NCBI RefSeq assembly: GCF_965279545.1
Contig: NZ_OZ257250.1
Span: 4,092,001-4,156,000, forward strand
Direction of reading: 5' to 3'
Length of the DNA stretch: 64,000 nucleotides
From: Methylibium sp965279545
GTDB lineage: Bacteria; Pseudomonadota; Gammaproteobacteria; Burkholderiales; Burkholderiaceae_C
Shown here: piece after piece, positions 49,466 through 57,457 of the stretch
Numbering within the stretch: the first letter of the stretch is position 1
How the letters are laid out: each line of letters begins with the position of its first letter
The notes under the pieces: generated by a model
Database searches by the model: none
What the model saw: the letters and a program-made list of their open reading frames with translations, nothing else
What the model was told of the DNA's origin: nothing
Position numbers and translations under genes: made by a program

Positions 49466-50344
49466 TCACTGCCGTGCTGCCGGCGTCGGTTCGTTGTCCA
49501 GCAGCGGCACGCCGTAGTCGCGCAGGATCGCCGTGATCTCGGGCCGGAGTTTTTCGATCAGCGTCTCGATCTGTTGCTTCCACTCGCGCTCGCCGTAGCG
49601 CACGCCCATCGCCATCGGGTAGTCGAACTTGACGCCCGGCTCGGAGCGCATCGGCACCACCACCAGCAGCGGTTGCCGCACCTTCTTCGCAAAGTAGCCG
49701 CCGATCGGCCCCCACACGATCGCCGCGTCGATCTTGCCGGTGGCGAGATCCTTCTCGATGATCTCGCCCGGGTACTGCTTCGGGTCGGCGTTCATGATCT
49801 GGTAAGGCACGCCCTGCTCGACCAGCTGGTGCTTGTTCAGCCACTCCGAGGCAGGCGAGCGATCGTAGAGGCCGATGCGCAGCTTTTCGAGCTTCGCGCG
49901 GTCGAGCTGGAGGAAGTCGTCGATCGACTTCACGCTGTCCAGGCCCTTGCCCTGTGCATACACCAGCGCGTAGGTCGAGCGGTAGTAGGGCTTGGTGGCC
50001 GACACTTGGTCGTAGCCGGCCGGCACGCCCATGATGATGTCGCAGCGGAAGTCCTCGCCCGGCAGCTTGAAGCGCAGCGTGTTGCGCACGAAGGCCAGGC
50101 GCTGCGGGAACGAGTAGTACTCGACCGGCAGCCCGAGTTCCTTGGCGAACAGCTCGGCGATCTTGTTTTCGTAGCCTTGCCCGTCCAGGCTGGAGAAGGG
50201 CAGGTTGTTCGGGTCCTGGCAGACGCGGAAGGACTTGCGCACTGGCGGGGCGTCCTGCTGCGCCGCGGCCGGCAGCGCTGCGGCCGCCAGTGCGGCCAGG
50301 GCCAGCATGCCGGCGGCGACTTCGCGTCGTGCGATGCGCGTCAT
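49466..50344 (-). CDS. xoxJ: XoxJ-type periplasmic protein
   Basis: A 292-residue periplasmic-binding-protein fold with signal peptide (core about 8-27, cleavage AAA-Q). It matches the quinoprotein dehydrogenase-associated substrate-binding-like family (MxaJ/XoxJ): FRVCQDPNNLPFSSLDGQGYENKIAELFAKELGLPVEYYSFPQ and later IDAAIVWGPIGGYFAKK. XoxJ is thought to help activate or fold XoxF or its cytochrome. It overlaps the cytochrome gene by four bases. Confidence 0.9.
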   Translation of the reverse strand: MTRIARREVAAGMLALAALAAAALPAAAQQDAPPVRKSFRVCQDPNNLPFSSLDGQGYENKIAELFAKELGLPVEYYSFPQRLAFVRNTLRFKLPGEDFRCDIIMGVPAGYDQVSATKPYYRSTYALVYAQGKGLDSVKSIDDFLQLDRAKLEKLRIGLYDRSPASEWLNKHQLVEQGVPYQIMNADPKQYPGEIIEKDLATGKIDAAIVWGPIGGYFAKKVRQPLLVVVPMRSEPGVKFDYPMAMGVRYGEREWKQQIETLIEKLRPEITAILRDYGVPLLDNEPTPAARQ

Positions 50345-50748
50345 TGGATTTCTTCGACCTTGGCGCGCGTGATGGCGCCGTCGGAGCGGCCCTTGAGGTA
50401 GGCGTAGAGGTGATCGATGTTGTCCATCACCTGCTTGTTGGTGCCGAAGCTCTGCATGCCCTTGTCGAGCCGGCCGTTGGTCACGGTCGTGACGAACTCT
50501 GCCTTGGTCAGTGTCTTGAGGCTGTTGACCAGCGACGGCCCGACCATGCCCTCCTGGTTGGCGCCGTGGCAGCGGTCACAGGCGGCAGCACGCCAGGTGC
50601 GGAAGCCCTTCATCGTGTCGGCATCGACCTTGTAGCCATCGACAACCTTGTAGAGCGGCGCGGCGTCCTGGGCGGATGCCATCGTGGCCACGCTGCCCAG
50701 TGCGACAGCGGCGATCGAAATGAAGAAGCGATTCAGTCGGAACATCAT
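50341..50748 (-). CDS. xoxG: Periplasmic cytochrome c (XoxG-like)
   Basis: The product is 135 residues from ATG 50748; the longer frame to 50868 is not supported. A signal peptide is at 1-26 (ASA-Q). One haem site, CDRCH, is at 57-61, with a short helical fold and LMYL-type ending. The size is smaller than cytochrome c-L. It is directly downstream of xoxF, so it is the likely electron acceptor of the dehydrogenase. Symbol given by context. Confidence 0.85.
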   Translation of the reverse strand: MMFRLNRFFISIAAVALGSVATMASAQDAAPLYKVVDGYKVDADTMKGFRTWRAAACDRCHGANQEGMVGPSLVNSLKTLTKAEFVTTVTNGRLDKGMQSFGTNKQVMDNIDHLYAYLKGRSDGAITRAKVEEIQ

Positions 50749-50877
50749 GATCAACCCGGGGAAGTAAAAGACTCTCATTGAACGAGAAGGGGATGGCGAG
50801 CGTTGACCGTTCACCATCCCCGCAACACACGTATACCGTGAGGGGCTCATGCCCCTCACGGTCACCACATTGGCAGA

Positions 50878-52698
50878 TCAGTTGGGCAGTGCAAAGACCG
50901 TCAGCGAGCCGCCGAGTTCCGTGTACTGGTTCAGCTCTCTGTAGCCACCCACCGCACCCAGGCCGTCGGTGTCCTTCTCGAGGCCAGCCGCCATGCCGAT
51001 GCCGGCCCAGCCGCCGATGCCCGAGAACACGCCGATGTACTGCTTGCCCTTGTGCTCGTAGGTGAACACGTTGCCGATGATGCCGGACGGGGTCTTGAAC
51101 TTGAACAGTTCCTTGTTCACGTCCTTCGCATCGACGCACTTCAGATAGCCCTCCAGCGTGCCGTAGCAGCTCAGACCACCGGCGGTGTTCATCGCGCCGC
51201 TCCACACCGAGAACTTCTCGGCATGGCTCTGCACGATCTTGCCGGTGCCCGCATCCCAGGCGATGTAGTTGCCCATGCCGCCGTGGCTTCCCGGCGCCGG
51301 GTACATCGACAGCGTGGCGCCCACGTACGGCTGGCCCGCGGTGTACTCGACCTTGAACGGCTCATAGTCCATGCAGACGTGGTTCGTCGGCACGTAGAAG
51401 AGCTTGGTGTTCGGGTCGAACGAGGCCGGCTGCTGGTCCTTCGAGCCCAACGCCGCCGGGCAGATGCCCTTGGAGTTGACGTCAGGACCGTTCTGGGCCG
51501 TCGAGTACTGCTTCACGACCTGCGGACGGCCGGTCTTCATGTCGACGTGGGTCGCCCAGTTCACCTTCGGGTCGTACTTCTCGGCCACGAGCAGCGCACC
51601 GTTGGTGCGGTCCAGCGTGTAGCCGAAGCCGTTGCGGTCGAAGTGCACCAGCGCCTTGGTCGGCTTGCCCTTCACGTTGATGTCCGCGAGGATCATCTCG
51701 TTGATGCCGTCGAAGTCCCACTCGTCGAACGGGGTCATCTGGTAGACCCAGTTCACCTTGCCGGTATCGACATCACGCGACCAGATGCTCATCGACCACT
51801 TGTTGTCGCCGGGACGCTGCGACGGGTTCCAGGTCGACGGATTGCCGGTGCCGTAGAACATGGCGTTGAGCGCCTTGTCGTAGCTGTACCAGCCCCAGGT
51901 GGTGCCGCCACCGATCTTCCACTGGTCGCCCTTCCAGGTCTTCAGCGAAGAGTCCGGGCCCACGGGCTTGACGGCGCCATCGGTCCAGGTGGTGGTCTTG
52001 TTCGGGTCGATCAGCATCTCGGCGTCGGGGCCCACGCTGTAGCCCTTCCACGCCGGCTTGCCGTCCTTGAGGTTGTAGGCAGCGATGAAGCCGCGCACAC
52101 CCCACTCACCGCCGGAGATGCCGGTGATGACCTTGTCCTTGAAGACGTGCGGGGCATTGGTGTTCACGGCGCCGAGCTTCGGATCGCCGTTCTTCACGCT
52201 CCAAACGACCTTGCCCGACTTGGCATCGAGCGCGACGAGGTTGGAGTCGGCCTGCTGCAGGATGACCTTGCCTTCGGCATAGGCCAGACCCCGGTTCACC
52301 GTGTCGCAGCACATCTGCGGAATGACTGCCGGATCCTGCTTCGGCTCGTACTTCCAGACGATCTTCTGGGTGTTCAGGTCGATCGCGAACACCTTGTTCG
52401 GGAACGGCGAGTGCAGGTACATCATGCCGTCGATCACCAGCGGCGAGCCCTCGTGACCGCGCAGCACACCGGTGGAGAAGGTCCACGCGACCTGCATCTT
52501 GCCGACGTTGCCCTTGTTGATCTGGTCGAGCTTGCTGTAGCGCTGGTTGAACATGTCGCCAGCCTGCGTTGCCCAGTTCTTGGAATTGGCAATGTTCTTC
52601 TCGACGTCCGCATTCGCTTGCACGAGCGCGGGTACCGCGAGCAGCGCCAATCCGAGGGGGCGCATCAGGCGCCAACCCGAATGCTTAGAAACTTTCAT
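50878..52698 (-). CDS. xoxF: Lanthanide-dependent PQQ methanol dehydrogenase XoxF
   Basis: A 606-residue protein with GGAG before the ATG and a Sec signal (core about 11-28, QA-NA). It folds as an eight-bladed propeller with tryptophan docking motifs. Vicinal cysteines are at 130-131. Metal and PQQ ligands: Glu198 in GGEWGVRG, Asn286 in GTGNPSTWNP, catalytic Asp328 and the extra Asp330 in EWDFDG. The second Asp two residues on is diagnostic of the lanthanide-using XoxF; calcium MxaF has Ala there. It oxidises methanol (and probably formaldehyde) in the periplasm. Confidence 0.95.
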   Translation of the reverse strand: MKVSKHSGWRLMRPLGLALLAVPALVQANADVEKNIANSKNWATQAGDMFNQRYSKLDQINKGNVGKMQVAWTFSTGVLRGHEGSPLVIDGMMYLHSPFPNKVFAIDLNTQKIVWKYEPKQDPAVIPQMCCDTVNRGLAYAEGKVILQQADSNLVALDAKSGKVVWSVKNGDPKLGAVNTNAPHVFKDKVITGISGGEWGVRGFIAAYNLKDGKPAWKGYSVGPDAEMLIDPNKTTTWTDGAVKPVGPDSSLKTWKGDQWKIGGGTTWGWYSYDKALNAMFYGTGNPSTWNPSQRPGDNKWSMSIWSRDVDTGKVNWVYQMTPFDEWDFDGINEMILADINVKGKPTKALVHFDRNGFGYTLDRTNGALLVAEKYDPKVNWATHVDMKTGRPQVVKQYSTAQNGPDVNSKGICPAALGSKDQQPASFDPNTKLFYVPTNHVCMDYEPFKVEYTAGQPYVGATLSMYPAPGSHGGMGNYIAWDAGTGKIVQSHAEKFSVWSGAMNTAGGLSCYGTLEGYLKCVDAKDVNKELFKFKTPSGIIGNVFTYEHKGKQYIGVFSGIGGWAGIGMAAGLEKDTDGLGAVGGYRELNQYTELGGSLTVFALPN

Positions 52699-53158
52699 CG
52701 TCGTCTCCGTAGTTGGAATGAGTGGGTACAGCTTTGGGTTTGCTCCTTAGCGCTCCCCAACGCTTTTGTAGTCCTGACGTGGGGTAGCGAGTACCTAGGA
52801 CAGACCCTGACCGATCCCGTTCGGGCAGCCCCGCCTGACTCAGAATGGCGCAGACACTAGGGCTTGCCCGAGTCCGGCGACAAATAAATACGGCACCGAG
52901 CGGCCTTCGACCCGCTTGCAAGAGACCGCAAGCAGTTGCACAAGCGGACTGCGCCGTCGTTTCGGGGCCGCAGCGAGGCGCTCGCGGAGGTGCCGGTTCG
53001 GCCTCGCGGCTCGCCATCGGGGCCGCGTTTGATCACTGGTCGCCGCACGCGCCGCCAGCACCGCTGCCCTGCACGCTGCGCGCGTCTGAACGGCCGGCGT
53101 TCGTGCAAGGCGAACAGGCGGAGAACCCGGCGACAATTCGCAACCAACTTGGTCATCG
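52699..53158. other. Regulatory gap upstream of xoxF and of the next divergent gene
   Basis: 460 bases without a gene. The leader of xoxF carries GGAGACGACG before the start. An inverted GGTA/TACC pair lies at 52783-52795 and CCCCA/TGGGG at about 52756 and 52779. A lanthanide- or methanol-responsive operator might be here, but no known site was recognised. Confidence 0.4.
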
Positions 53159-54109
53159 ATGAGCTCGACGCCACCGCCCCCTGTCAAGACCTCGCTGGGT
53201 CACGAAGAACTGCGCCAGCGTACGCGCAGGTTCAGCCAGCGACACCGCACGGTGCTGCTGCTGGTCGACGGCAAACGCCGGCACGACGAGGTGCTGGCGC
53301 TGGCGCAGCAGGCGGGGGTCGCACCGAATTTCTTCGATGAGCTGCTGGCCGCGGGCCTGATCGAGCTGGGTGTGCCGGCCATGGAGTTCGCGGAGCTCGC
53401 GATGGCGGCCGAGGCACCGGTGGAGCTGACGATGGCTGCTGCGCCGCCTGCAGAGGCGTCGGATGCCGATACGGCGGACCTCGACGAGGCGGTGATCGAA
53501 GCGATGCTGCTGGTGGTCGACGCGCCCGCCGCCGAAGCCATCGAGGCGCAGGGCTCCGACGAAGGGCCCGGGAGCCTCGAGGACGCGATGCCGGAGCCGA
53601 GCTTCGAGAACAGCGTGCCGATTCCGCTGGTGCTGCCGGCGGCCAGCACCGAGGCCTTGCCGGTTCGGCCCGCACGGGTCAAGTTCGCCGCTCCCCTCTA
53701 CCAGCCGCCACTGCGCACGCCGTTGCCGGCGCGGCCCATGAGCCTGCGCCCGGAGAGCCGCCAGCCGACCCCGGGCCTCGCCCCGATCGGTCACCGCGTC
53801 GAGGAGCGGTCGCCGCTCGCGCAGGACAGCGCTGGCGACGACGAGCCGCTGCTGGCCGAGGTGCGCAGCCTGCTGATCGGCACGCTGCTGGTGGATGGCC
53901 CCGTGAGCAGCTCGCTCAACGTGCTGCGTGTCGGCCGGGCGCGTGATCGCCACGAGCTGATCGGCCTCGTGTGGCAGATCGAACGCGCGCTCGTCGAGGC
54001 GCGCCGGCCGCGCGAGGCGCTGGGCCGGTTGCGCCGTGCCCGCGAGTTGCTGGGATTGGGCAATACCATGGTCGACGAAGACACCAAGCCCGGGTCCAGC
54101 ACGCACTGA
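53159..54109 (+). CDS. Protein of unknown function, Ala/Pro/Glu-rich
   Basis: A 316-residue product. Residues 10-65 are helical (LGHEELRQRTRRFSQRHRTVLLLVDGKRRHDEVLALAQQAGVAPNFFDELLAAGLIEL) and look like a small winged-helix-like domain seen in several Burkholderiales proteins. The centre (about 70-210) is low-complexity Ala/Glu/Pro, probably disordered. The C-terminal 70 residues are again helical with Arg-rich repeats. No signal or membrane segment. It ends 17 bases before coaX. Function unknown. Confidence 0.7.
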   Translation: MSSTPPPPVKTSLGHEELRQRTRRFSQRHRTVLLLVDGKRRHDEVLALAQQAGVAPNFFDELLAAGLIELGVPAMEFAELAMAAEAPVELTMAAAPPAEASDADTADLDEAVIEAMLLVVDAPAAEAIEAQGSDEGPGSLEDAMPEPSFENSVPIPLVLPAASTEALPVRPARVKFAAPLYQPPLRTPLPARPMSLRPESRQPTPGLAPIGHRVEERSPLAQDSAGDDEPLLAEVRSLLIGTLLVDGPVSSSLNVLRVGRARDRHELIGLVWQIERALVEARRPREALGRLRRARELLGLGNTMVDEDTKPGSSTH

Positions 54110-54126
54110 AGAAGGTGGCAACGACC

Positions 54127-54903
54127 ATGACCCTGCTCGCGATCGACATCGGCAACACGCGCCTGAAGTGGGCGCTGTACACCTCGCTGGTCCCGGGCAG
54201 CGAGCCCGCTGCCCATGGCGCGCGCTTCCTCGAGACCATCGACCAGCTCGGCGAGACCGAATGGGCCGCGCTAGCGCCACCGGCGGCGGTGCTCGGTTGT
54301 TGCGTGGCCAGCGATTCGGTGCGCCACCGCGTCGAGGAGCAGCTCGAGCTGTGGGACGTGGCGCCGCGCTGGGTCGTGCCGGGCGTGGACGAGGCCGGCG
54401 TGACGAACGGCTACGACCATCCGATGCGTCTGGGCAGCGACCGCTGGGTGGCCCTGATCGGTGCGCGCGCGCGCGTGCTGGCCGCGGGCCGACGCCGGCC
54501 CGTCCTGGTGGTGATGGCCGGTACGGCGGTCACCGTCGATGCGCTGGACGCCGACGGCCGTTTCCTCGGCGGGCTCATCCTGCCCGGCCACGGCATCATG
54601 CTGCGTGCGCTGGAGGCCGGCACGGCCGGCCTGCGCGTGCCGACCGGCGAGGTGCGCGAATTCCCCACCAACACCAGCGATGCGCTGACCAGCGGCGGCA
54701 ACTTTGCCATCGCCGGCGCGATCGAGCGCATGCACTGCCACCTGCAGCAGCGCTGCGGCGAGCCGCCGCTGTGCATGGTCACCGGCGGTGCCGGTTGGAA
54801 GGTGGTGCCGGCGCTGACGATCGGCCACGAGCTGATCGACACGCTGATCTTCGACGGCTTGCTGACGATCGCGGCGCAGCGTCCGGCGGCACGGCGCGGC
54901 TGA
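54127..54903 (+). CDS. coaX: Type III pantothenate kinase
   Basis: A 258-residue protein from ATG 54127. The N-terminal ATP motif is LLAIDIGNTRLKWAL with Asp6, followed by the MRLGSDRWVALIGARA pantothenate motif and AGTAVTVDALDADGRFLGGLILPG with the catalytic-site Asp. This enzyme makes the first step of coenzyme A synthesis and, unlike CoaA, is insensitive to CoA. Length is normal. In many betaproteobacteria birA precedes coaX; here a protein of unknown function does. Confidence 0.95.
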   Translation: MTLLAIDIGNTRLKWALYTSLVPGSEPAAHGARFLETIDQLGETEWAALAPPAAVLGCCVASDSVRHRVEEQLELWDVAPRWVVPGVDEAGVTNGYDHPMRLGSDRWVALIGARARVLAAGRRRPVLVVMAGTAVTVDALDADGRFLGGLILPGHGIMLRALEAGTAGLRVPTGEVREFPTNTSDALTSGGNFAIAGAIERMHCHLQQRCGEPPLCMVTGGAGWKVVPALTIGHELIDTLIFDGLLTIAAQRPAARRG

Positions 54904-54917
54904 ACTGGCCGGCGCAG

Positions 54918-55425
54918 GTGTCATACGGCATTGCACATTCGAACGCATCAGATTGAAGGTCGGGCCAGGGCGGCCGTTCGGTGTTTTGTCCGAAAAGCTC
55001 ACCGTCCAAACTCAGCATTGGCGCTGCGCCGGGTCGCTGTGTTGCGTTCATGTTCCCCGGGCCGGGCTGGCGCCCAGCCCTCCTCCTTTACTTCACTCCA
55101 CACAACGACCCGCCCCAGCGCTGCCACCACCGCGGCCCGCCTGGGCTTGAATACCTGCACAGACGGCGATGGTGCGTGCTGGCGAGGACGTCGGGTGAGC
55201 GGCGCAGTGAAGTAAAGGAGGAGGGGGCGGCCCTCGGGCCGCCGCCGGGGGACATGAACGGAGCCGCTCGCCCGGCGGCCTCGTCAGCACCGCGCGGTAC
55301 GGGCAGGCGGCCGGCCGGTGAGCGGCTTCGAACCTCAGCGACCCATGCACACGAACGGCTGCAAGGAGCCAAAGGTCGACGGCTGATTTGATGCGGGTGA
55401 ACGCGACTGGGCATCAGGCCGAGCC
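54918..55425. repeat. About 500 bp noncoding repeat element, copy B
   Basis: Same orientation and length as copy A. The internal arms are at about 55048-55099 and 55206-55258. The left end (TCATACGGCATTGCAC, then TTCGAACGCATCAGATTG) is the inverse of the right end of copy A. The right end, read inverted, gives GTCGCGTTCACCCGCATCAAAT. The element sits between coaX and hslU, in an otherwise gene-free 530 bases. No protein conserved between copies. Confidence 0.75.
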
Positions 55426-55433
55426 GGGGCGCG

Positions 55434-56801
55434 TCACAGAATGAAGCGCGACAGGTCCTCGTCGATGGCGAGCGCGCCGAGCTTGCGGTCGACATAGGCC
55501 GCGTCGATCTCGATCGACTGGCCACCGAGCCTGGGCGCGTCGAAGCTCACTTCGTCGAGCAGGCGCTCCATCACGGTCGACAGCCGGCGCGCGCCGATGT
55601 TCTCGGTGCGCTCGTTGACGTCGAAGGCGATCTGCGCGAGCCGGCGCACGCCGTCGGGCCGGAAGTCGAGCGTGACGCCTTCGGTGCCCAGCAGCGCCTG
55701 GTACTGGCGCACCAGGCTGGCATGCGTCTGCGTCAGGATGGCCTCGAAATCCTCGACGCTCAGCGAGCCGAGTTCGACGCGGATCGGGAAGCGGCCCTGC
55801 AGTTCCGGGATCAGATCGCTCGGGCGTGCCAGGTGGAAGGCGCCGGAGGCGATGAACAGGATGTGGTCGGTCTTGACCGTGCCGTGCTTGGTGCTGACCG
55901 TGGTGCCCTCGACCAGCGGCAACAGGTCACGCTGCACGCCCTGGCGCGACACCTCGGCACCGCCGCCGCCGCCGCCGCCGCCGTCGCCGCGCGAGGTCAC
56001 CTTGTCGATCTCGTCGATGAAGACGATGCCGTTCTGCTCGGCACTGGCCAGCGCCTGGGTCTTGATCTCGTCCTCGTTGACCAGCTTGGCGGCCTCTTCG
56101 TCGACCAGCAGTTTCAGCGCTTCGGCGATCTTGAGCTTGCGCGTCTTGCGCCGTGCCTGGCCGAGGCTCGCGAACATGCCCTTGAGCTGCTCGGCCATGT
56201 CTTCCATGCCGGGCGGGCCGAGCAGTTCGACCGCGGCGCGCGGCTCGGCGAGTTCGAGCTCGATCTCCTTGTCGTCGAGCGCGCCCTCGCGCAGGCGCTT
56301 GCGGAAGGTCTGTCGGGCCGTGCTGTCGACCGGCGCCGGCGCGGGCGAAGCCGCAGTCAGGCCGAAGCCGGCGCCGCCATGAGCGGGCGGCGGCAGCAGC
56401 ACGTCGAGGATGCGCTCCTCGGCCGCATCCTCGGCGCGGGCGCGGTGGGCCCGGATCGCGGCTTCGCGCGTCTGCTTGACGGCCATGTCGACCAGGTCGC
56501 GGATGATCGAGTCGACGTCCTTGCCGACGTAGCCGACCTCGGTGAACTTGGTCGCCTCGACCTTGATGAAGGGTGCGTCGGCCAGCTTCGCGAGCCGGCG
56601 CGCGATCTCGGTCTTGCCGACGCCGGTCGGCCCGATCATCAGGATGTTCTTCGGTGTGATCTCCGGGCGCAGCTTCTCGTCGACCTGCTGGCGGCGCCAG
56701 CGGTTGCGCAGCGCGATCGCGACGGCGCGTTTGGCGTCCTGCTGGCCGACGATGTGACGGTCGAGCTCGGAGACGATCTCCTGGGGCGTCATCGCACTCA
56801 C
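55434..56801 (-). CDS. hslU: ATPase subunit of the HslVU protease
   Basis: The product is 455 residues from GTG 56801, which overlaps the hslV stop; ATG 56792 is a close alternative. Walker A GPTGVGKT, GYVGKDVD pore region and Walker B VFIDEIDK are intact. The I-domain and C-terminal MERLLDEVSFDAP follow. The C-terminal end DLSRFIL inserts into HslV. An unusual run of eight Gly follows SRGD where relatives have a few residues, coded by repeated CCG/GCC at 55963-55987. HslU unfolds proteins for HslV. Confidence 0.95.
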   Translation of the reverse strand: MSAMTPQEIVSELDRHIVGQQDAKRAVAIALRNRWRRQQVDEKLRPEITPKNILMIGPTGVGKTEIARRLAKLADAPFIKVEATKFTEVGYVGKDVDSIIRDLVDMAVKQTREAAIRAHRARAEDAAEERILDVLLPPPAHGGAGFGLTAASPAPAPVDSTARQTFRKRLREGALDDKEIELELAEPRAAVELLGPPGMEDMAEQLKGMFASLGQARRKTRKLKIAEALKLLVDEEAAKLVNEDEIKTQALASAEQNGIVFIDEIDKVTSRGDGGGGGGGGAEVSRQGVQRDLLPLVEGTTVSTKHGTVKTDHILFIASGAFHLARPSDLIPELQGRFPIRVELGSLSVEDFEAILTQTHASLVRQYQALLGTEGVTLDFRPDGVRRLAQIAFDVNERTENIGARRLSTVMERLLDEVSFDAPRLGGQSIEIDAAYVDRKLGALAIDEDLSRFIL

Positions 56802-57352
56802 GTCGGGGGCTCCGTGTCGCTCAGCACTTCGATGGTGTGGTGCTGGTTGGTGTAGATGCACAGATCGCCGGCGATCTCGAGCGACTTCTTGACCATCTCC
56901 CGCGGGCTGAGCGTGGTGTGGTCGAGCAAGGCCCTGGCAGCGGCTTGCGCGTAGGCGCCGCCGGAGCCGATCGCGACGATGCCGTGCTCGGGCTCGAGCA
57001 CGTCGCCGTTGCCGGTGATGATCAGCGAGGTGTCGCGATCGGCCACCGCGAGCATGGCCTCGAGCCGCCGCAGCACGCGGTCGGTACGCCAGTCCTTGGT
57101 CAACTCGATCGCGGCGCGCACCAGGTTGCCCTGGTGCTTCTCGAGCTTGGCCTCGAAGCGCTCGAACAGCGTGAAGGCGTCGGCCGTCGCGCCGGCGAAG
57201 CCGGCCAGCACCTGCTCCTTGTAGAGCCTGCGCACCTTGCGTGCCGAGGCCTTGACGACGATGTTGCCGAGCGTGACCTGCCCGTCACCGCCGAGGGCGA
57301 CTTCGCGGCCGCGGCGCACGCTGAGAATGGTGGTGCCGTGGTAGGAGTCCAT
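56798..57352 (-). CDS. hslV: Peptidase subunit of the HslVU protease
   Basis: A 184-residue protein from ATG 57352. The mature N-terminal Thr is in MDSYHGTTILSVRRG, and GDGQVTLGN and the SGGAYAQAAARAL segment mark the proteasome-beta fold. HslV forms two hexamer rings that degrade damaged proteins, with HslU. No Shine-Dalgarno is visible before the ATG. A sigma-32-like promoter lies only about ten bases upstream. Confidence 0.95.
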   Translation of the reverse strand: MDSYHGTTILSVRRGREVALGGDGQVTLGNIVVKASARKVRRLYKEQVLAGFAGATADAFTLFERFEAKLEKHQGNLVRAAIELTKDWRTDRVLRRLEAMLAVADRDTSLIITGNGDVLEPEHGIVAIGSGGAYAQAAARALLDHTTLSPREMVKKSLEIAGDLCIYTNQHHTIEVLSDTEPPT

Positions 57353-57361
57353 GATGAAACC

Positions 57362-57389
57362 AGATGAAGGCCGAAACGGGGGCTTCAAG
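57362..57389 (-). promoter_or_regulatory. Sigma-32-like promoter of hslVU
   Basis: Reading leftward, CTTGAAG (57389-57383) and CCTTCATCT (57370-57362) are 12 bases apart, close to the heat-shock pattern CTTGAA and CCCCATNT. If used, the message begins within a few bases of the hslV ATG, so it could be nearly leaderless. Confidence 0.5.
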
Positions 57390-57457
57390 CCCCGGGGGGA
57401 GCCAACGGTGCGGACTGCTCGAGCCGTGAACGCGTTCGCGGGGCCGGGCCGCGGCGC

